Origin: Hymenobacter amundsenii
GTDB lineage: Bacteria > Bacteroidota > Bacteroidia > Cytophagales > Hymenobacteraceae
NCBI RefSeq assembly: GCF_002204745.1
Contig: NZ_NIRR01000017.1
Span: 24,574-88,573 of the forward strand
DNA: 64,000 nt
Direction: 5' to 3'
The notes under the pieces are model-generated. The model did not search any database and was not told the origin of the DNA. It worked only from the letters and a program-made list of their open reading frames with translations. Shown piece by piece: positions 53,305-62,286 of this stretch (position 1 is the stretch's first letter; each line of letters begins with the position of its first letter). Position numbers and translations under genes: made by a program.

Positions 53305-54039
53305 ATGAAGATTTCTTGCCTGCTGCTCGACGATGACCCGCTGGTTCTGGACCTCTTGCAGGCTTATATTTCCATGACTGACGTGCTGGATATAAAGGCG
53401 GTCTTCACTGATCCGCTGGAGGCCCACCGCTACCTGATGGAGCACCAAGTACAGGTGCTGTTCTCCGACATCACCATGCCCCACCTCACGGGCATCGATC
53501 TGGTCCGTTCGTTGCAGCAGCCCCCACTGGTGGTGCTCATGACAGCCCACCCCCAGTATGCCATGGAAGGCTTCAACCTCGATGTTATCGACTTTCTGCT
53601 GAAGCCGATTTCGCTCGACCGGTTCCTGAAAGCCGTCAATAAAGTAGCCAGCATTCTGCGAGTGCAGACCGCAGCAACCGAGATTCCAAGCGACACGCTT
53701 ACCGGCTGGGGTTCGTTCTTTATTCGCACCGATGCCCAGTTTGTGCGCCTGCATTACCGGGAGGTACTCTACATTGAGGCGCTGAAGGATTTCACCAAAA
53801 TCAACACCGCCGACGGCCGTACCCACCTCACGCTGGTCAACCTCAAAAACCTGGAACACCAACTCCCGGCCGGCCTCTTTATCCGCACCCACCGCTCCTA
53901 CCTGGTCAATGCGGCCCGCATCGATTCCATGACGTCGCTGGAAGTGAAAGTGGGCGGCCACGCCTTACCCCTGGGCCAAACGTACCGCGAACGGGTAACC
54001 GAGCAAATCGTCAACCACTCCCTCATCAGAAGGAATTAG
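53305..54039 (+). CDS. LytTR-family response regulator
   Basis: A 244-residue two-domain regulator. Receiver: acidic LLLDDDPLVLDLL, phospho-acceptor Asp55 in LFSDITMPHLTG, Thr80 and Lys100 in DFLLKPISLDRFLK. A C-terminal LytTR DNA-binding domain follows (about 130-240): FIRTDAQFVRLHYREVLYIE, HLTLVNLKNLEHQLPAGLF and HRSYLVNAARIDSM. It would need a sensor kinase; none is adjacent. It is an intact counterpart of the broken gene near 4 kb. Confidence 0.93.
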   Translation: MKISCLLLDDDPLVLDLLQAYISMTDVLDIKAVFTDPLEAHRYLMEHQVQVLFSDITMPHLTGIDLVRSLQQPPLVVLMTAHPQYAMEGFNLDVIDFLLKPISLDRFLKAVNKVASILRVQTAATEIPSDTLTGWGSFFIRTDAQFVRLHYREVLYIEALKDFTKINTADGRTHLTLVNLKNLEHQLPAGLFIRTHRSYLVNAARIDSMTSLEVKVGGHALPLGQTYRERVTEQIVNHSLIRRN

Positions 54040-54141
54040 GGACTTAAAGCATTGAAGCTGGTTGTGCGGCAGGCGTGCGTAAGAACATGTCTGTTTCCAT
54101 GATCAGCCCGCTACCAGCCTTCAAGAAGTGATGCCCCTTAA

Positions 54142-54915
54142 TTATCCTTTGGCCTGCCATAGCCGCCACCAGGGCAAATAAGGCTGATCGTGGTGCTCGT
54201 AGTGGTAGCCGAAAAAGTAGCAGCTCACGAATGCCCAGAGGTGGTGGCGGAATTGGCTGCGCGACTTATGGGCGTTATCGGGAGCGTGCTCGCCGCGGTG
54301 AGGCCGGTAGGTACCGAAGTAAAACAGCTGCAGGGTGGCCAGTATGGCCGGCAGCATCCAGAAGGCTATAACGTTGGCCTGAGGGAAAAACAGCTTGAGT
54401 ACGTTGTAAGTCGCTGCCATCAGCACCACCTGCCCCAGCGTCACATAGTTCCAAGCGAAGCGGGCGAACCAAGGCAGAAAGCCAGGGTGGCGTCCGTTGT
54501 GGAAATCGGGGTCGTGCTCGGTGGCCACATGGCGGTGGTGGGCGTGGTGCTTGGGCAGCATCCCCGGGAACCAGTTGAAGGCAAACAGCCCGGCCGTAAG
54601 CAGGCCAATAGCATTATTGAGCCGTTTATGCGGGCTCACCACGCCGTGCATGGCATCGTGGGCCGTAATAAAAAGGCCAGTATAAAGATGCGTTTGCAGC
54701 AGAGCCAGCAGATAGGGCCACGGGGTGCGCCAATCGGGCTGGTAAAAGGCCAGCAGAAATGCGAGCAGTCCGGCCCAAGTAACCATAATCAGGCCCGCCA
54801 TGCCCACGCCCCGCCACCCGAGCGGCGCAGGCCGCACCCGTTCGGGCTGGCCCTTGGCAGAGCTAGCGGTGCCAGAAACGGCTGTTTCAGCTACGGAATA
54901 CATCGACTCGCTCAT
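54142..54915 (-). CDS. crtW: Beta-carotene ketolase CrtW
   Basis: A 257-residue membrane di-iron oxygenase of the fatty acid desaturase-like family. His-box motifs: HDAMH (86-90), HHAHH (123-127) followed by EHDPDF, the CrtW-type FGTYRPHRG and GYHYEHH near the end. These, plus the compact length, fit the carotenoid 4,4'-ketolase CrtW rather than lipid desaturases. It adds a keto group to ionone rings. It lies 22 bp downstream of ispH on the same strand. Confidence 0.88.
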   Translation of the reverse strand: MSESMYSVAETAVSGTASSAKGQPERVRPAPLGWRGVGMAGLIMVTWAGLLAFLLAFYQPDWRTPWPYLLALLQTHLYTGLFITAHDAMHGVVSPHKRLNNAIGLLTAGLFAFNWFPGMLPKHHAHHRHVATEHDPDFHNGRHPGFLPWFARFAWNYVTLGQVVLMAATYNVLKLFFPQANVIAFWMLPAILATLQLFYFGTYRPHRGEHAPDNAHKSRSQFRHHLWAFVSCYFFGYHYEHHDQPYLPWWRLWQAKG

Positions 54916-54937
54916 TCTTAATCACTCGTTCGACGCC

Positions 54938-55786
54938 TCACAGCGCCAGCAGCGCGTCGCGGACTTGCTCCATCTGCCAGAGCGGCGTGCTAGTGGCACC
55001 ACAGATACCGATGCTCTGGCCGGGGCCGAACCACTCGGGCCGTAAGTCGTCGACCTTGGAAATGAAGTGCGTGGCGGCGTTGGTATCCTTGCAAACCTGG
55101 TAAAGCACCTTGCCGTTAGAACTTTTGGTGCCCGACACGAATACCACTTGGTCGTACTGGGCAGCAAAGCGCCGCAGATCCTTGTCGCGGTTGCTCACCT
55201 GCCGACAGATGGTATCGTTAGCGTTGACCTCGTAGCCGCGCTCCTGCAGTTCGTTCTTGATGCGGTAGAAGGAATCGGTGCTCTTGGTGGTCTGGCTATA
55301 AAGGGTGAGGCGGGCGGGCAACTCGTGGCCCAGCAACTCCTCTAAGCTCTCAAATACGATGGCATTGCCGCTAGTCTGGCCCAATAAGCCGCGCACCTCG
55401 GCGTGGCCGTGCTTGCCGTAAATGAAAATGCGGTCCTGCTTATCGTAACTGGTCTTGATGCGGTTCTGGAGCTTTAGTACCACCGGGCACGAGGCGTCGA
55501 TGAGCGTCAGCTCGTTTTCCATGGCCATCTGGTAGGTACTTGGCGGTTCGCCGTGGGCCCGGATGAGCACAGCTTCCCGGCGTAGGGCTGCTAGCTGCTC
55601 ATAATCGATGATACGAAGCCCCCGGCGCTCCAAACGCTCTACTTCTTCATCATTATGCACGATGTCGCCCAGACAATACAGGTAGCCCTGCTCGTCGAGC
55701 AGGTCTTCGGCCATTTGAATGGCATAGATGACGCCAAAACAGAAGCCGGAATTAGGATCAATACGGACGCTCAGGTGGTGCGGCAT
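54938..55786 (-). CDS. ispH: 4-hydroxy-3-methylbut-2-enyl diphosphate reductase
   Basis: A 282-residue iron-sulfur enzyme of the MEP pathway. Three cluster Cys are at 16 (GFCFGV), 100 (DASCPVV) and 194 (NDTICRQ). Catalytic HGEPP and the His in LGDIVHN match the family, as do SGTKSSN and the C-terminal GICGATSTP. It makes IPP/DMAPP for carotenoids, quinones and undecaprenol. Adjacency to crtW suggests precursor supply. Confidence 0.95.
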   Translation of the reverse strand: MPHHLSVRIDPNSGFCFGVIYAIQMAEDLLDEQGYLYCLGDIVHNDEEVERLERRGLRIIDYEQLAALRREAVLIRAHGEPPSTYQMAMENELTLIDASCPVVLKLQNRIKTSYDKQDRIFIYGKHGHAEVRGLLGQTSGNAIVFESLEELLGHELPARLTLYSQTTKSTDSFYRIKNELQERGYEVNANDTICRQVSNRDKDLRRFAAQYDQVVFVSGTKSSNGKVLYQVCKDTNAATHFISKVDDLRPEWFGPGQSIGICGATSTPLWQMEQVRDALLAL

Positions 55787-55916
55787 AGCTAACGCAGTAA
55801 CCAGGGAACCGCCCGGAAGGTTACGGCTGAGGTAAGATAGAAACCAAACGGCGAAAAATCAGCCGCACAAGGCCGGCAGCCGATTCATCGCAACCAACTG
55901 GCGTGCAATGCGCTAC

Positions 55917-57119
55917 CTAAAATGTACCGAAGGCTTTTTGTTGCTCCAGGTCGCGAATAACGCGTTCCTCGGCCGGCGAAGCCCGTAAGATTTCGCGGTT
56001 GCGCCAGAACGTGGGGTCGTAGGCTTGCTTGCTGGCCTGCTTGAGGTCGTGGTAGTTGACGCCGGTAGCCTTGTAGCCCTTACCAGTCGCTCCGGCGGTG
56101 TAGTTGTAAAAGAACAGGTTGCCGCTCACGGTGGTGGTATCGGGGCGGCCCTGGTAGCGAAGTACAATGCGCTGCTCGGCCCGCACGGCCTGCAACCGGC
56201 TGAGCGAATCCTGATAAGGCACGAAATCGGTGGTCAGGCGCATGGTTTGCGAGTCGAGGCTGGTGCCTTCGCCGAATTGCAGGCTCATCAGATCGGCAAT
56301 TGGCACCCGGCTTTCCACCCGGCACAGGGCGGCCGTTTTCAGATCGAGGTAAAGCGTACCACTCAGGCCCGACTGGCCCAGTTCGGGGCGGGGCGCGAAG
56401 TTGATAACGGCTATTTCCTGCCCTTTGCTCTGTAGAATTTCACGCAGCTCGAACGTGAACTGCCGGGTGGCCAGCGGCCCCAGCGGCACGGCCACTTTGC
56501 GCCGGCTAGGCTTAGGGTCGTACACCGGAATCAGGCGGATGGCAGCCGAGAAATTCATCATTTCCACGCCCGTTTCCTCCGCTACCTGCCCATAACGGGC
56601 CTGCGTCAGCTGCCAGCCGCTCACACCCTCGGGCGTGGAGCGCACGTCGTAAAAGGCATCCACGAACTCGGTGTAGCGGCCGTTGTGGCGCTGCTTCTGA
56701 CGGTAGAAAGCCTGACCATACACCGATTGGCGCCGATGACGGGCTAGTTTAGCGCTGGCCCGCTGCACCAGCTCGTTGGCCAGTTGGGTGGGGTTGCGCA
56801 CCCGTACCTCGGGCAGGGCCACGGCACTAGTCCGGAGCGTTAGGGTGAGCGGCGCGGCAGCCGAAGCTACTGTTACTACAAGCGGTTCGTAGCCCAGGCT
56901 CACAACGGTTAGCTGTTGGGGCAACTGGGCCACGCGCAATACAAACTCGCCGGCCTCATTAGTGGCAGTACTTGGTTCGGCTCCAACCAGCCCCACGTTG
57001 GCATAAGGCACTGGCTGCCGCCGCTCATCGAGCACACGGCCTTTTAGCAGTAGTTGCTGCGCCAATATCTGCCCCCCGCTCAGCACAACGGCCAGCACCA
57101 ATAACAATACAGCTTTCAT
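55917..57119 (-). CDS. Carboxypeptidase-like regulatory domain protein
   Basis: A 400-residue secreted protein; MKAVLLLVLAVVLSGGQ at 57119 gives a proper signal peptide. A carboxypeptidase-regulatory-like beta sandwich follows (LKGRVLDERRQPVPYANVGL, TNEAGEFVLRVAQLPQQLTV, VVSLGYEPLVVTV), then a DUF5686-like/outer-membrane-associated region (YTEFVDAFYDVRSTPEG, FTFELREILQSKGQEIAVIN) and a helical C-terminus ending LEQQKAFGTF. Such proteins sit at the outer membrane in Bacteroidota. The role is unknown. Confidence 0.8.
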   Translation of the reverse strand: MKAVLLLVLAVVLSGGQILAQQLLLKGRVLDERRQPVPYANVGLVGAEPSTATNEAGEFVLRVAQLPQQLTVVSLGYEPLVVTVASAAAPLTLTLRTSAVALPEVRVRNPTQLANELVQRASAKLARHRRQSVYGQAFYRQKQRHNGRYTEFVDAFYDVRSTPEGVSGWQLTQARYGQVAEETGVEMMNFSAAIRLIPVYDPKPSRRKVAVPLGPLATRQFTFELREILQSKGQEIAVINFAPRPELGQSGLSGTLYLDLKTAALCRVESRVPIADLMSLQFGEGTSLDSQTMRLTTDFVPYQDSLSRLQAVRAEQRIVLRYQGRPDTTTVSGNLFFYNYTAGATGKGYKATGVNYHDLKQASKQAYDPTFWRNREILRASPAEERVIRDLEQQKAFGTF

Positions 57120-57241
57120 ATCGCGAAAGAAGAAGTGAGAAACCCAACCACCTGTTGGACGCGGCGCAGGATAAAAAACGGCCCCGCAACGCCCAAACGG
57201 GCACAACGGAGCCACCTGCTGACCGGCTAAAAACCCTATGC

Positions 57242-57763
57242 CTACAACCGGGCCAGCTTTTGCGCGTCGGACTCGGAAACGTGGCCGCGCTCTACCAGGA
57301 AGCTACGTACCAAACCGAAAGATTCAGCATCAAGCCCCGAGTTGGGATGATTCAGCAAGGTATCGAGCAGAAACTGGCGGTCTTCATCCACGTGCTGGCT
57401 CAGGCCCAGGAAGCTGGGCAGGTTGCTTTCCACGCTCAGGCGCAGAAACCTGATTTCCGGGTTGTCAGCATCGAGCTTCACCGCTTGCTCGAACTGCTTG
57501 CTGGCCTGCTGCACGTAAGTAAGCTTGTTGAACATCGACGCATCGCGGGCCCGAATAGCTTCTGCGGCGGCCTTGTAAGCCAGCACCACGGCGTTCTGCT
57601 GGGTGTAGGCAGCCATGAACTTATGGAATTTCTCGCCAGCCTCCTTGTTAGTGGCGGCTTGCTGATACTGGCGGCGTAGGTGCGGAACGGCGTAGGGGTT
57701 GGCTTCGGTAGACACGAGGGTAGAAAAAGTAAGGAAGAGGGTTAGGAACAGATATTTAAGCAC
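57242..57763 (-). CDS. Secreted hypothetical protein
   Basis: A 173-residue protein beginning at a GTG at 57763, where VLKYLFLTLFLTFSTLVSTEA forms a signal peptide; the longer ATG frame at 57844 adds a mismatching N-terminus. The mature part is helical and TPR-like (QAVKLDADNPEIRFLRLSVE, LDTLLNHPNSGLDAESF). It lies between crtB and the regulatory-domain gene, all on one strand. Function unknown. Confidence 0.65.
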   Translation of the reverse strand: MLKYLFLTLFLTFSTLVSTEANPYAVPHLRRQYQQAATNKEAGEKFHKFMAAYTQQNAVVLAYKAAAEAIRARDASMFNKLTYVQQASKQFEQAVKLDADNPEIRFLRLSVESNLPSFLGLSQHVDEDRQFLLDTLLNHPNSGLDAESFGLVRSFLVERGHVSESDAQKLARL

Positions 57764-57880
57764 GAAATCAAAGCTAAAAGACAGACTGATGGGGCGAAAC
57801 CAAGCCAGGCACGCCGGCAAATTCTCCTTCAATAATAACGCCAAGCGGCGAAACTTAGTCTGTCAGGCTTTTCTCTCACC

Positions 57881-58723
57881 TCAAATACGTGCCAGCCGAT
57901 AGCGGAACCAGGAGCCCATTAGCAACAACAGTTTGGTGTTGGTAGGCACCCGCACCCGCTCGCCCAAAATGCGCCGCGCGGGCAGCTGCCGGATTTTGTG
58001 GAAAAGCTTCAGGTAATACACGTAGGCCAGGTACACGCCCAGGCGGGCCGCCCGCGGTAGCTGCACGATGCCCGCGTAGCCGGCCTCAAAATCGGCCCGG
58101 ATATCGGCCTCGATGTCGCGCTTCACTTCATCGGTAAACTCGTCGTAGCGCACCCCCGGAAAATATACCCGGCCGCGGTCCTCATAATCGGAGCGTATGT
58201 CGCGCAGGAAGTTAATTTTCTGGAAGGCCGAGCCCAGCCGCCGGGCGGGCTCACGCAAATGGTCGAACTGGGCCCGGTCGCCCTCACAGAATACCCGCAG
58301 GCACATCAGGCCCACAACTTCGGCCGAGCCATAAATGTATTTCGCGTAGAGCGACTGGTCGTAGCTGCGGTCATCGAGGTCCATTTCCATGCTGTACAGA
58401 AACGCATCGATGAATTCGCGGTCGATACCATACTGGTGCACCACATCCTGAAACGCGTGTAGCACCGGGTTCAGACTGATACGTTTGTCCAGAGCCTCGT
58501 AGGTCTGGCGCCGGAAATCGGCGAACAGCGCAGCTTTGTCGTGGTCGTGAAACGTGTCTACGATTTCGTCGGCCCAGCGCACAAACCCATACACCGAGTA
58601 CACTGGCAAATGAAACCGTTGGTCGAGCGTGCGGATGCCGAGCGTAAACGAGGTGCTGTACCGCTGCGTGATAAGCTTACTGCACGCCCGGCTGGTTTCG
58701 GTGAAAAGAGCTACGTGGTCCAA
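57881..58723 (-). CDS. crtB: Phytoene synthase CrtB
   Basis: A 280-residue squalene/phytoene synthase. Motif 1 is VRWADEIVDTFHD (Asp52), motif 2 is NFLRDIRSDYEDRGRVYFP (171-189), each coordinating Mg2+ and diphosphate. It joins two geranylgeranyl diphosphates to phytoene. The only in-frame start is a TTG at 58723, next to the inverted-repeat spacer shared with crtI. Confidence 0.95.
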   Translation of the reverse strand: MDHVALFTETSRACSKLITQRYSTSFTLGIRTLDQRFHLPVYSVYGFVRWADEIVDTFHDHDKAALFADFRRQTYEALDKRISLNPVLHAFQDVVHQYGIDREFIDAFLYSMEMDLDDRSYDQSLYAKYIYGSAEVVGLMCLRVFCEGDRAQFDHLREPARRLGSAFQKINFLRDIRSDYEDRGRVYFPGVRYDEFTDEVKRDIEADIRADFEAGYAGIVQLPRAARLGVYLAYVYYLKLFHKIRQLPARRILGERVRVPTNTKLLLLMGSWFRYRLARI

Positions 58724-58727
58724 ATTG

Positions 58728-58874
58728 AATTAAGAGTTAGGAATTAAGAATTAAGAACCTCCTGCCGGAATACTCCCACAGCAAATTCATTTCCTTAATT
58801 CATGAACAGGATTTTTAGGCATTCTAAACAATATTCTTTATTCTTTATTCTTAATTCTTAATTCTTAATTCTTT
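58728..58874. repeat. AATTAAGAATTAAG-type inverted spacer between crtI and crtB
   Basis: Left arm 58728-58757 and right arm 58833-58874 are tandem ttaagaa/ttcttaa units that pair over 17 bp or more. The right arm runs into the stop of crtI (58851) so that its last residues (LRIKN) come from the repeat. Same sequence type as the spacer upstream of ftsL. Confidence 0.7.
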
Positions 58875-60341
58875 CAACACTTCCCCTGCCACTACCTGGC
58901 CCGAAATGAGCGAAGGCGGAACGCCGGGGCCAGGCACGGTGAGCTGGCCGGTGAAGTAGAGGTTGCTCACTTTCTTGCTCTTGAGGCTGGGCTTGAGGAT
59001 GGCGGTTTGACGCAGGGTGTTGGCCAAGCCATAGGCGTTGCCCTTGTAGCTATGGTAATCGTCCATGAAATCCTGGTGGGCGTAGCTGCGTTTGTACACC
59101 ACCGCGTCGCGGATACTGGTACCGCAGTGGCGCTCCAGCCGCTCCATAATCAGGTTGTAATAATGCTCGCGGGTAGCTTCAGGATCGGGCAAGTCGGGGG
59201 CCACCGGAATCAGCAGAAAGATGTTTTCGGAGCCCTCCGGTGCTACTGAGGGGTCGGTCTGCGAGGGGGCCGACACGTAGAACAGTGGGCGGCTGGGCCA
59301 CTTGGGGTCCTCGTAGATTTCTTCGGCGTGCAGGCTGAAATCTTCGTCGAAAAACAGGTTGTGGTGGCGCAGGTTGGGCAGGCGCTTGTTCACGCCCAGG
59401 TAAAACAGCAGCGACGAGGGCGCCATCGTGCGCTTATCCCAATAAGCCTCGTCGTAAGTGCGCCACTCGGGAGCCAGCAGGTGCTGCTCGGCGTGGTGGT
59501 AGTCGGCTCCGGCCACCACTACATCGGCGGGCCGGAAACCAGCGGCGGTCTGCACGCCGGTAGCCCGGCCATTCTCCACCACGATTTTTTCTACCGGCGC
59601 ATTGTACTCGATGCTGACGCCTTGCTCGCGGGCCAGGGCCACCATGCCCTCCACAATTCTGTGCATCCCACCCATCGGATACCAGGTCCCCAGGGCCAGG
59701 TCGGCGTAGTTCATGAGCGAGTACAGCGCCGGCGTATTTTCGGACGTGGCGCCCAGAAACAGAATCGGAAACTCGACCAGCTCCAGCAGCCGGGGGTCCT
59801 TGAAAAACTTGCGCACATGCTTGTGCATGCTTTGGAGCAAATCGAGGCGCACGGCATCCACGAGCAAACGTGGGTCGGCGAATTCGAGCAGCGAGCGGCC
59901 GGGCATGTGCACGAACTTGCCGATGCCCACCTTGTACTTGTAGGCCGCCTGGCGCAGAAACTCATCGAGCCGCGCCCCACTGCCGGGCTCAAACCGTTCG
60001 AACAGCGCCCGCAACTCGCTCATGGCGGCCGGGATATCTACTGCCTGGGGGCCCTTGAAAATAACCTGGTACGAGGGATCGAGCCGGACTAAGTTGTAGT
60101 AATCCGAAACTTTGCGGCCGAAGCGCGCGAAGTACTGCTCGAAAATATCGGGCATCCAGTACCAGCTCGGGCCCATATCGAAGGTGAACCCTTCGGCCTG
60201 GAACTGCCGGGCCCGGCCGCCTGGGCCCTCGTTTTTTTCCAGTAACGTTACGCGGCAGCCGTGTTGGGCCAGCGAAGTAGCCGCCGACAACCCTGCGAAG
60301 CCGGCCCCAATAACAATGACGTGTTTACCGCTCACAAGCAA
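58851..60341 (-). CDS. crtI: Phytoene desaturase CrtI
   Basis: A 496-residue FAD-dependent desaturase: dinucleotide loop HVIVIGAGFAGLSAATSL, GPGGRARQFQAEGFTFDMGP, VVAGADYHHAEQHLL and the C-terminal FAD motif LYFTGQLTVPGPGVPPSLIS. It turns phytoene to lycopene (or shorter products) in the membrane. It heads into crtB downstream. Confidence 0.96.
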   Translation of the reverse strand: MLVSGKHVIVIGAGFAGLSAATSLAQHGCRVTLLEKNEGPGGRARQFQAEGFTFDMGPSWYWMPDIFEQYFARFGRKVSDYYNLVRLDPSYQVIFKGPQAVDIPAAMSELRALFERFEPGSGARLDEFLRQAAYKYKVGIGKFVHMPGRSLLEFADPRLLVDAVRLDLLQSMHKHVRKFFKDPRLLELVEFPILFLGATSENTPALYSLMNYADLALGTWYPMGGMHRIVEGMVALAREQGVSIEYNAPVEKIVVENGRATGVQTAAGFRPADVVVAGADYHHAEQHLLAPEWRTYDEAYWDKRTMAPSSLLFYLGVNKRLPNLRHHNLFFDEDFSLHAEEIYEDPKWPSRPLFYVSAPSQTDPSVAPEGSENIFLLIPVAPDLPDPEATREHYYNLIMERLERHCGTSIRDAVVYKRSYAHQDFMDDYHSYKGNAYGLANTLRQTAILKPSLKSKKVSNLYFTGQLTVPGPGVPPSLISGQVVAGEVLKELRIKN

Positions 60342-60573
60342 AATAAATTATCCCAGTCAGATGAACCCGGCTTGCGCAAAGATGGGATTTTGCGGCTTTA
60401 CTGCCCGGGTACCGCTTACCATACCGGCTGCCGCGCCAGAGGTTTTGACTGCGACAAAGTAACAGCGTGAGACTACCACAAGCAGACGGGCCGCAAACCA
60501 CGTCGCCCGAAGGCGAAACGTAGTCCGCGGCCCGCGATACGCCCGGGGCGGGTCTGTACTCTCTCCCTATTCC

Positions 60574-61089
60574 CTACACGCCGGGGGCATATGTCTTCAG
60601 CGCCAGCTTAAGTTCTTTGCGAGCGATGTGAATACGGTTTTTAACGGTTCCAATCGGAATTTGCAGCTTCTCAGCAATTTCCAGGTACTTGTAACCAATG
60701 TAGTACATCATGAATGGCGTCCGGTAGTCGGCCGAAAGGCCGGCAATGGCCGCGTTGATGTCCGTTACTACGAAATCGGAGCTGGCACCGTTGTGCGTAA
60801 TGTAGTTTTCATCGGTATTAAAATACTGGAAGTACTCCGTACTATCGATGTTGCTATTACGCTTGGTAATCTTGTTGTAGTTGTTAATGAAGGTGTTGCG
60901 CATGATGGTGTACAACCATGCCTTCAAATTGGTGCCCGTCTTGAACTTGTCCTTGTTCAACATGGCTTTGAGCAAGGTTTCCTGCACCAGGTCCTTGGCA
61001 TCGTCCGCGTCGCGGGTCAGGTTCATCGCCACGGGCTTCAGCGAGTAGGAAATCTTCTGTACTTGGTCAGTGAATTCTACGGAGGTCAT
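60574..61089 (-). CDS. ECF sigma factor in the carotenoid region
   Basis: A 171-residue sigma factor; start MTSVEFTDQVQKISYSLKPV at 61089. Region 2: DADDAKDLVQETLLKAMLN and LKAWLYTIMRNTFINNYNK; region 4: LSADYRTPFMMYYIGYKYLE and IAEKLQIPIGTVKNRIHIAR. Codon use is less GC-rich (Lys/Asn/Ile-rich) than neighbours. A -7-like TATATTTG lies on the minus strand at 61121-61128. Beside a B12-type MerR gene and crt genes, it parallels LitS of the LitR/LitS light response. Confidence 0.9.
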   Translation of the reverse strand: MTSVEFTDQVQKISYSLKPVAMNLTRDADDAKDLVQETLLKAMLNKDKFKTGTNLKAWLYTIMRNTFINNYNKITKRNSNIDSTEYFQYFNTDENYITHNGASSDFVVTDINAAIAGLSADYRTPFMMYYIGYKYLEIAEKLQIPIGTVKNRIHIARKELKLALKTYAPGV

Positions 61090-61120
61090 ACTGTTTAGCT
61101 TTTCGTGGCAAAAAGTTAAA

Positions 61121-61128
61121 CAAATATA
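61121..61128 (-). promoter_or_regulatory. -7 element upstream of the ECF sigma gene
   Basis: TATATTTG on the minus strand fits TAnnTTTG, 31 bp before the sigma factor start. A TTG lies only 12 bp upstream of it, shorter than the usual spacing, so only the -7 is claimed. Confidence 0.45.
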
Positions 61129-61339
61129 CGAGCCTTCGCCCAAAAAAGACGGGGTGACCCCAATTTATTTCGCTTCTTTTCCCAATGTATTGCCCCTCCG
61201 CACCTAAGGGCCGTTTTTATATTTCTAGTAACTCGTCGGACCGGCGCAAAACCCAGGCATTCCCATTGCTAGTCTAAGTTTTACAGCGCACCTCTGCCCC
61301 ACCACACACGGCAATGGGCACCAAACGATAAGATGTGTT

Positions 61340-62257
61340 TTATAACGCTACGCCGCGTTTGGCCTTCTTGGCAACCGGCACCGATGCATCGGCCAAGGCA
61401 ATGAAATCGGTAATCAAAGCCAGCCGAGCTGTTTTGGGTGGCAGCGGAAAATCAAGCTGAGCCAGCGGACCATACAGATAAATCTGGCTATCGGGGCAGT
61501 ATTCGCCTAGTTTCTGCACAAAGCCGGCCACGTGGTCGCGTTCGGGTACGGCCGTCATCACCGTCAGCAGGGCGTGGGGCTCGTAAATGTCACAGACAGC
61601 TTTCAGCTCTAAAATAGGCAGGTTCTGGCCCAAGTACAGTACGTGATGTCCTCGGGCCCTTAGCACGTAGTTCATGAACAGCAAGGCTAGTTCGTGCATT
61701 TCACCTTCGGCCAGAAACAGCACCCAGCGCTGGGCCGTGGCGGGTGCTACCGCCGGCAGCGCATCGGTGGCTGCCATCAGCTTCTGGCGCAACATATTCG
61801 TGACCAAGTGCTCCTGGGCTGGATTCACGCTGCCGGCCTGCCACATTACGCCAATCCGTTGCAGGAACGGGTACGCCACCCGCAGAATAGCCTCCTCGAC
61901 TCCGCGTTGGGCAATGGTATGGTTGAGTAGCTTAACGAGTTGGCACTCGTCCATTTCGATCATGGCGGCCAGCAGCGCATTAACGCGCTGGCAGTAATCG
62001 TGGGCGTCGTCGTTGAAGGAAATAACCGCTTCGGTCAGCTCCTGCTCGCTGAGCTTGGCCACCTGCGAAATCCGGTGGCCCCGACTACAAAGCGTAGCTA
62101 CGTTCAGCAGCCGGCGCAAATCATCATCGCAGTAGGTACGGATGTTAGTAGCGGTGCGCACTGGCCGTAATATGCCATAGCGCTGCTCCCAGACGCGAAT
62201 TGTATGCGCCTTGATGCCCGAAAGGTGCTCTAAGTCAGAAATGGAGAATTGTCCCAC
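61340..62257 (-). CDS. MerR-family regulator with B12-binding domain (CarH/LitR-like)
   Basis: A 305-residue regulator. The MerR helix-turn-helix is at 1-70 (FSISDLEHLSGIKAHTIRVW, YCDDDLRRLLNVATLCSRGH). Residues 85-165 are a helical bundle containing the CarH light-sensing pattern Trp139-x9-Glu149-His150. A Rossmann-like B12 domain follows with EMHELA, where His188 is the candidate lower axial ligand, and VLYLGQNLPI. In CarH/LitR this arrangement binds adenosylcobalamin and releases DNA in the light. Crt gene neighbours support carotenoid control. The usual Gly after ExH is Ala here. Confidence 0.85.
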   Translation of the reverse strand: MGQFSISDLEHLSGIKAHTIRVWEQRYGILRPVRTATNIRTYCDDDLRRLLNVATLCSRGHRISQVAKLSEQELTEAVISFNDDAHDYCQRVNALLAAMIEMDECQLVKLLNHTIAQRGVEEAILRVAYPFLQRIGVMWQAGSVNPAQEHLVTNMLRQKLMAATDALPAVAPATAQRWVLFLAEGEMHELALLFMNYVLRARGHHVLYLGQNLPILELKAVCDIYEPHALLTVMTAVPERDHVAGFVQKLGEYCPDSQIYLYGPLAQLDFPLPPKTARLALITDFIALADASVPVAKKAKRGVAL

Positions 62258-62286
62258 AGCGTTAATTTACAACCACTACGGTCGAG

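Noticed and set aside
58728..58874. Tandem AATTAAG units as a CRISPR-like array
   Set aside because: The units are 7-8 bp, contiguous, lack unique spacers and form an inverted repeat; no cas genes are present.
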